Assembly: GCF_003205205.1 (NCBI RefSeq)
Contig: NZ_QJRL01000005.1
Location: 124,001 to 188,000 of the forward strand
Origin: Pseudomonas sp. LB-090624
Lineage (GTDB): Bacteria; Pseudomonadota; Gammaproteobacteria; Pseudomonadales; Pseudomonadaceae
DNA length: 64,000 bases
Direction of reading: 5' to 3'
Part shown: positions 61,584-64,000 of the stretch, one piece after another
How the letters are laid out: each line of letters starts with the position of its first letter
How positions within the stretch are numbered: the stretch's first letter is position 1
Translations under genes and position numbers: made by a program
Notes under the pieces: model-generated
The model's database searches: none
What the model was told of the DNA's origin: nothing
Seen by the model: the letters and a program-made list of their open reading frames with translations, nothing else

Positions 61584-63107
61584 TTGATGAAACCAATAAT
61601 TAGCTTGCTGACAATCAACGCTGCCCAACGTTTCGGAGCCTCTGTCGCGCTTGAAACCGATGAGGCGACCCTGACGTTCAAGGAAGTAGACGATCTGGCT
61701 AGCCGTTTTGCTAGCGGGCTCAGCGAGCGTGGCATTGGTCGTGGTGATCGCGTAATTCTCCATCTTCCAAATGATTGGCAGTGGGTGGTTGCATACTATG
61801 CGATTGCTCGCGTCGGCGCGGTTGTCATACCCGCTAACTTTTTACTGAGCATCGAAGAAGTCGCCTACATCGTTGCCGATTGTCAGGCCAAATGCTTCAT
61901 CGGTCCTTCAGAACGTTGCGCCAGGCTCGGTGCAGTTGTAGGTGAGGGCACCACGCTCACGTGTCTGATTCACGCGAATGGATCACAGAAAACCTCAATG
62001 CATCAAGGGGCTTTAACCTTTGATGATCTACTTGCGTGCAAGGGGATGCTACCTGTCGATCTGGAGCCCGGCGATCTATGGACAATCGCGTACACCTCTG
62101 GAACGACAGGTGCTCCCAAAGGGGCGATGCTAACGCATGCCGCCGTTTTCTACAGTATTGCTCACTCTTCAACGATTCATGTCAGAAGCGAAGGTGAGCG
62201 AGTAATCAGCGCCTTACCTTTCCCACACGTGTACGGCAACGTCGTCATGAACTCATGCTTCTTGGTAGGCATGGCATTGATAACTACCAGAAAATTTGAG
62301 GTTGATTGGGCTTTCCGAAAAATACAGGAAAAGAAAGCCACCCTATTTGAGGGTGTGCCGACCATGTATCATTACATGTTGGGTCACCCGGCGGTTGGGG
62401 ATGTAGATTTCAGCTCACTTCGTCGCTGTACGGTGGGCGGCCAAAACATGCCGGTTTCTAAGGTCGAAGAAATTGCCGAAGTATTTGGCTGCCCCCTCCT
62501 TGAGCTGTGGGGCATGACAGAAGTGGCGGGCCCGGCGACCACTCATTCACCGTACCTCCCCTCTAAACCTGGTTCTGTCGGTATGCCTTTCCCCGGGCTG
62601 GAGGTGCGCGTTGCCGACTGCGGTGATCCCGGGCAAGTACTCTCCCATGGCCAAACCGGGGAACTGCAGTTACGCGGTGTAACGGTAATGCTCGGCTATT
62701 ACAACAACAAGGACGCGACCGAAGCCAGTATCTTGCCGGGTGGGTGGTTGAGAACGGGTGATATCGCAACCATCGACGGGCAGGGGTATATTTACATTGT
62801 CGACAGGCTCAAGGATATCATCATTACGGCTGGGTATAACATCTATCCTGCGGAGGTGGAGCAGGCATTGGCGAAGCATCCGGCCGTTGCCCTGTCGGCT
62901 GTTGTTTCTGTAGCCGATGTTATGAAAGGTGAGTTGGCGAAGGCTTTTGTGGTGTTGCGGCCGGGCGTGAGCTGCTCGGAGGAAGAATTGATGGCTCACT
63001 GCAAACGTGAACTGGCATCTTATAAAGTTCCAAGGATCATCGCGTTCATCGAGTCTTTACCAGTGACCTCCACGGGGAAGATTCTTCGCCGTGCCCTGCG
63101 AGGTTAA
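61584..63107 (+). CDS. AMP-dependent acyl-CoA synthetase/ligase
   Basis: A 507-residue ANL-family ligase. YTSGTTGAPKGAML is the P-loop, ELWGMTEVAGPAT the adenine-binding motif, RTGDIATID and DRLKDIIITAGYNIYPAEVE the hinge region, and TSTGKILRR carries the catalytic Lys. It activates a carboxylic acid, presumably the product of the preceding ALDH, to its CoA ester. It ends the plus-strand catabolic operon. Confidence 0.9.
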   Translation: MMKPIISLLTINAAQRFGASVALETDEATLTFKEVDDLASRFASGLSERGIGRGDRVILHLPNDWQWVVAYYAIARVGAVVIPANFLLSIEEVAYIVADCQAKCFIGPSERCARLGAVVGEGTTLTCLIHANGSQKTSMHQGALTFDDLLACKGMLPVDLEPGDLWTIAYTSGTTGAPKGAMLTHAAVFYSIAHSSTIHVRSEGERVISALPFPHVYGNVVMNSCFLVGMALITTRKFEVDWAFRKIQEKKATLFEGVPTMYHYMLGHPAVGDVDFSSLRRCTVGGQNMPVSKVEEIAEVFGCPLLELWGMTEVAGPATTHSPYLPSKPGSVGMPFPGLEVRVADCGDPGQVLSHGQTGELQLRGVTVMLGYYNNKDATEASILPGGWLRTGDIATIDGQGYIYIVDRLKDIIITAGYNIYPAEVEQALAKHPAVALSAVVSVADVMKGELAKAFVVLRPGVSCSEEELMAHCKRELASYKVPRIIAFIESLPVTSTGKILRRALRG

Positions 63108-63281
63108 AGCCACGGTGAGTAGGGCTGTCCGGGTAGTCATGGTGAGCATTGCTCAGGTCGATGCAGAGCGTTTCTCGCGCACCTGCAGATCTGCGGTGAA
63201 GGCGGTAGGCTCGCATTCACGTTGAACCTCGGCTATGCAGGCAATGGGGCCAAGTAGCGCGCCCCATCGCCATAGCCAGGT

Positions 63282-64000
63282 TTAGCGGTGGCTAACCACA
63301 ACTGCTGGGTCATCTACCAGGGCTGGGGATTGTTCAGACCAGACGCCCTGATCGATATTCACATCCTGAAAAGCACTGGCGGTAAGCACTGGCTCGGTAA
63401 TGCCCGCTTTACGTTGTTTGTCGTAGTCGGCGAGCAGCCTGAGGCCGACCTTGCACAACAGCGTGAGGGCGATCAGGTTTACCAAAGCGGAGAGCGTCAT
63501 GGTGATGTCGGCAAACGCGAATACAGTTGATAGGTCTTCCATCGAGCCCCAGAGTATGAGTGCAAGTACGACTGCCCGGTAACCGAGAAGCACCTTGCGG
63601 CTTTCACCGAGGATGAACTTCAGGTTGTTTTCGCCGAGGTAGTAGTTATAGAGGATCGAGGTAAACACGAACAACGCCAGGGCAGCGCTAATGAAAACGC
63701 GCCCCCAGTCGCCCACCACCGCAGCCAGTGAGTTTTGGGTCAGCACCAGACCGTCTCCGGCAAAACCGGCGGTGTAGAAGCCCGACAGCAGGATCAGCAG
63801 AGCAGTACAGGTACAAATGACGAACGTGTCGAAGAACACGCTAAATGCCTGTACCACACCTTGAGAAATTGGGTGTCTGACCTCGGCCACTGCCGCCACG
63901 TTGGGAGCGCTGCCCAAGCCGGCTTCATTCGCGAAAACCCCGCGTTTGACGCCCATCACGATGGCGCTGCCAATAAGGCCGCCGAAAGCCTGATCCAGGC
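63282..64000 (-). CDS. Alanine/glycine:cation symporter (AGCS family), partial
   Basis: The C-terminal part of a Na+/alanine symporter, cut by the window edge. The frame stays open to 64000 and includes GVKRGVFANEAGLGSAPNVAA (in part: GVFANEAGLGSAPNVA), QAFSVFFDTFVICTCTALLIL-like helices and YNYYLGENN, typical of AGCS carriers. It is convergent with the ligase gene and probably belongs to the next region. Confidence 0.9.
   Translation of the reverse strand, partial: LDQAFGGLIGSAIVMGVKRGVFANEAGLGSAPNVAAVAEVRHPISQGVVQAFSVFFDTFVICTCTALLILLSGFYTAGFAGDGLVLTQNSLAAVVGDWGRVFISAALALFVFTSILYNYYLGENNLKFILGESRKVLLGYRAVVLALILWGSMEDLSTVFAFADITMTLSALVNLIALTLLCKVGLRLLADYDKQRKAGITEPVLTASAFQDVNIDQGVWSEQSPALVDDPAVVVSHR

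Noticed and set aside
1..64000. CRISPR array, tRNA/rRNA gene, integron or prophage
   Set aside because: No regularly spaced repeats, no tRNA-like cloverleaf recognised by eye, no integrase or phage structural genes; only two mobile or receptor relics are visible.

Overview
The window looks like a chromosomal catabolic region of a Pseudomonas, most likely of the P. putida group. This is inferred from three OprD-type porins, a TorF-type porin, many MFS/MHS carboxylate and amine transporters, LysR/IclR/MarR/TetR/AraC regulators and moderately high GC. No database search was possible. I saw no tRNA, rRNA, CRISPR array, prophage or intact insertion sequence. Only relics of an IS66 orfA and of a chemotaxis receptor are visible.

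Region A (679-18982) is a sugar-acid or polyhydroxy-acid module. Two paralogous ACS-family transporters bracket an epimerase/dehydratase, an HSL-type esterase, an RraA-like aldolase, SnoaL- and Dabb-fold small proteins and an alpha-ketoglutaric semialdehyde dehydrogenase. A uronate-dehydrogenase-like SDR, an enolase-superfamily dehydratase, an aldose-1-epimerase and an OprD porin follow. The likely local regulator is an IclR protein fused to an SMP-30/gluconolactonase domain that has lost its catalytic residues. Next to it are a CoA-transferase/CoA-lyase pair with a divergent LysR gene, then a TorF porin.

Region B (19339-31356) holds an AraC and a TetR regulator, then one long minus-strand run: aldehyde dehydrogenase, ferredoxin reductase, aldehyde dehydrogenase, GABA-type transaminase, [2Fe-2S] ferredoxin, ureohydrolase (agmatinase family), cytochrome P450, SDR and pyruvate-type transaminase. 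This is a complete class I P450 system embedded in amine and guanidine catabolic enzymes. Region C (32352-40825) encodes PxpB, PxpC, a biotin carrier, biotin carboxylase, a second carrier-like protein without any lysine in its carrier domain, PxpA (LamB/YcsF), an OprD porin, an MFS transporter and a D-glutamate cyclase/hydro-lyase (DUF1445) protein. Together it resembles a urea carboxylase split into subunits and joined to lactam-hydrolysing partners. B and C could be successive parts of one amine-to-lactam or amino-acid route.

Region D (41481-52440) carries two MHS transporters, a winged-helix regulator, an OprD porin, a zinc alcohol dehydrogenase with an aldehyde dehydrogenase, a LysR gene and an MFS transporter. 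Region E (53026-63107) has a MarR regulator, a Tsx nucleoside channel, an MFS transporter, an adenosine/adenine-deaminase-family enzyme, a PDR/VanB-type reductase, a second and atypical P450, an aldehyde dehydrogenase and an acyl-CoA ligase. The most economical reading of E is uptake and P450 dealkylation of an N-alkylated purine, for example a cytokinin: the purine is deaminated and the side-chain aldehyde is oxidised and CoA-activated. The window ends inside a minus-strand Na+/alanine (AGCS) symporter.

Signals that recur across the window are A-rich AAnAAnAA motifs (Hfq/Crc-type) at many start sites, GC-rich hairpins between catabolic genes, a near-palindrome shared by the AraC upstream region and the P450 operon promoter, and a repeat shared by the tsx and deaminase upstream regions.
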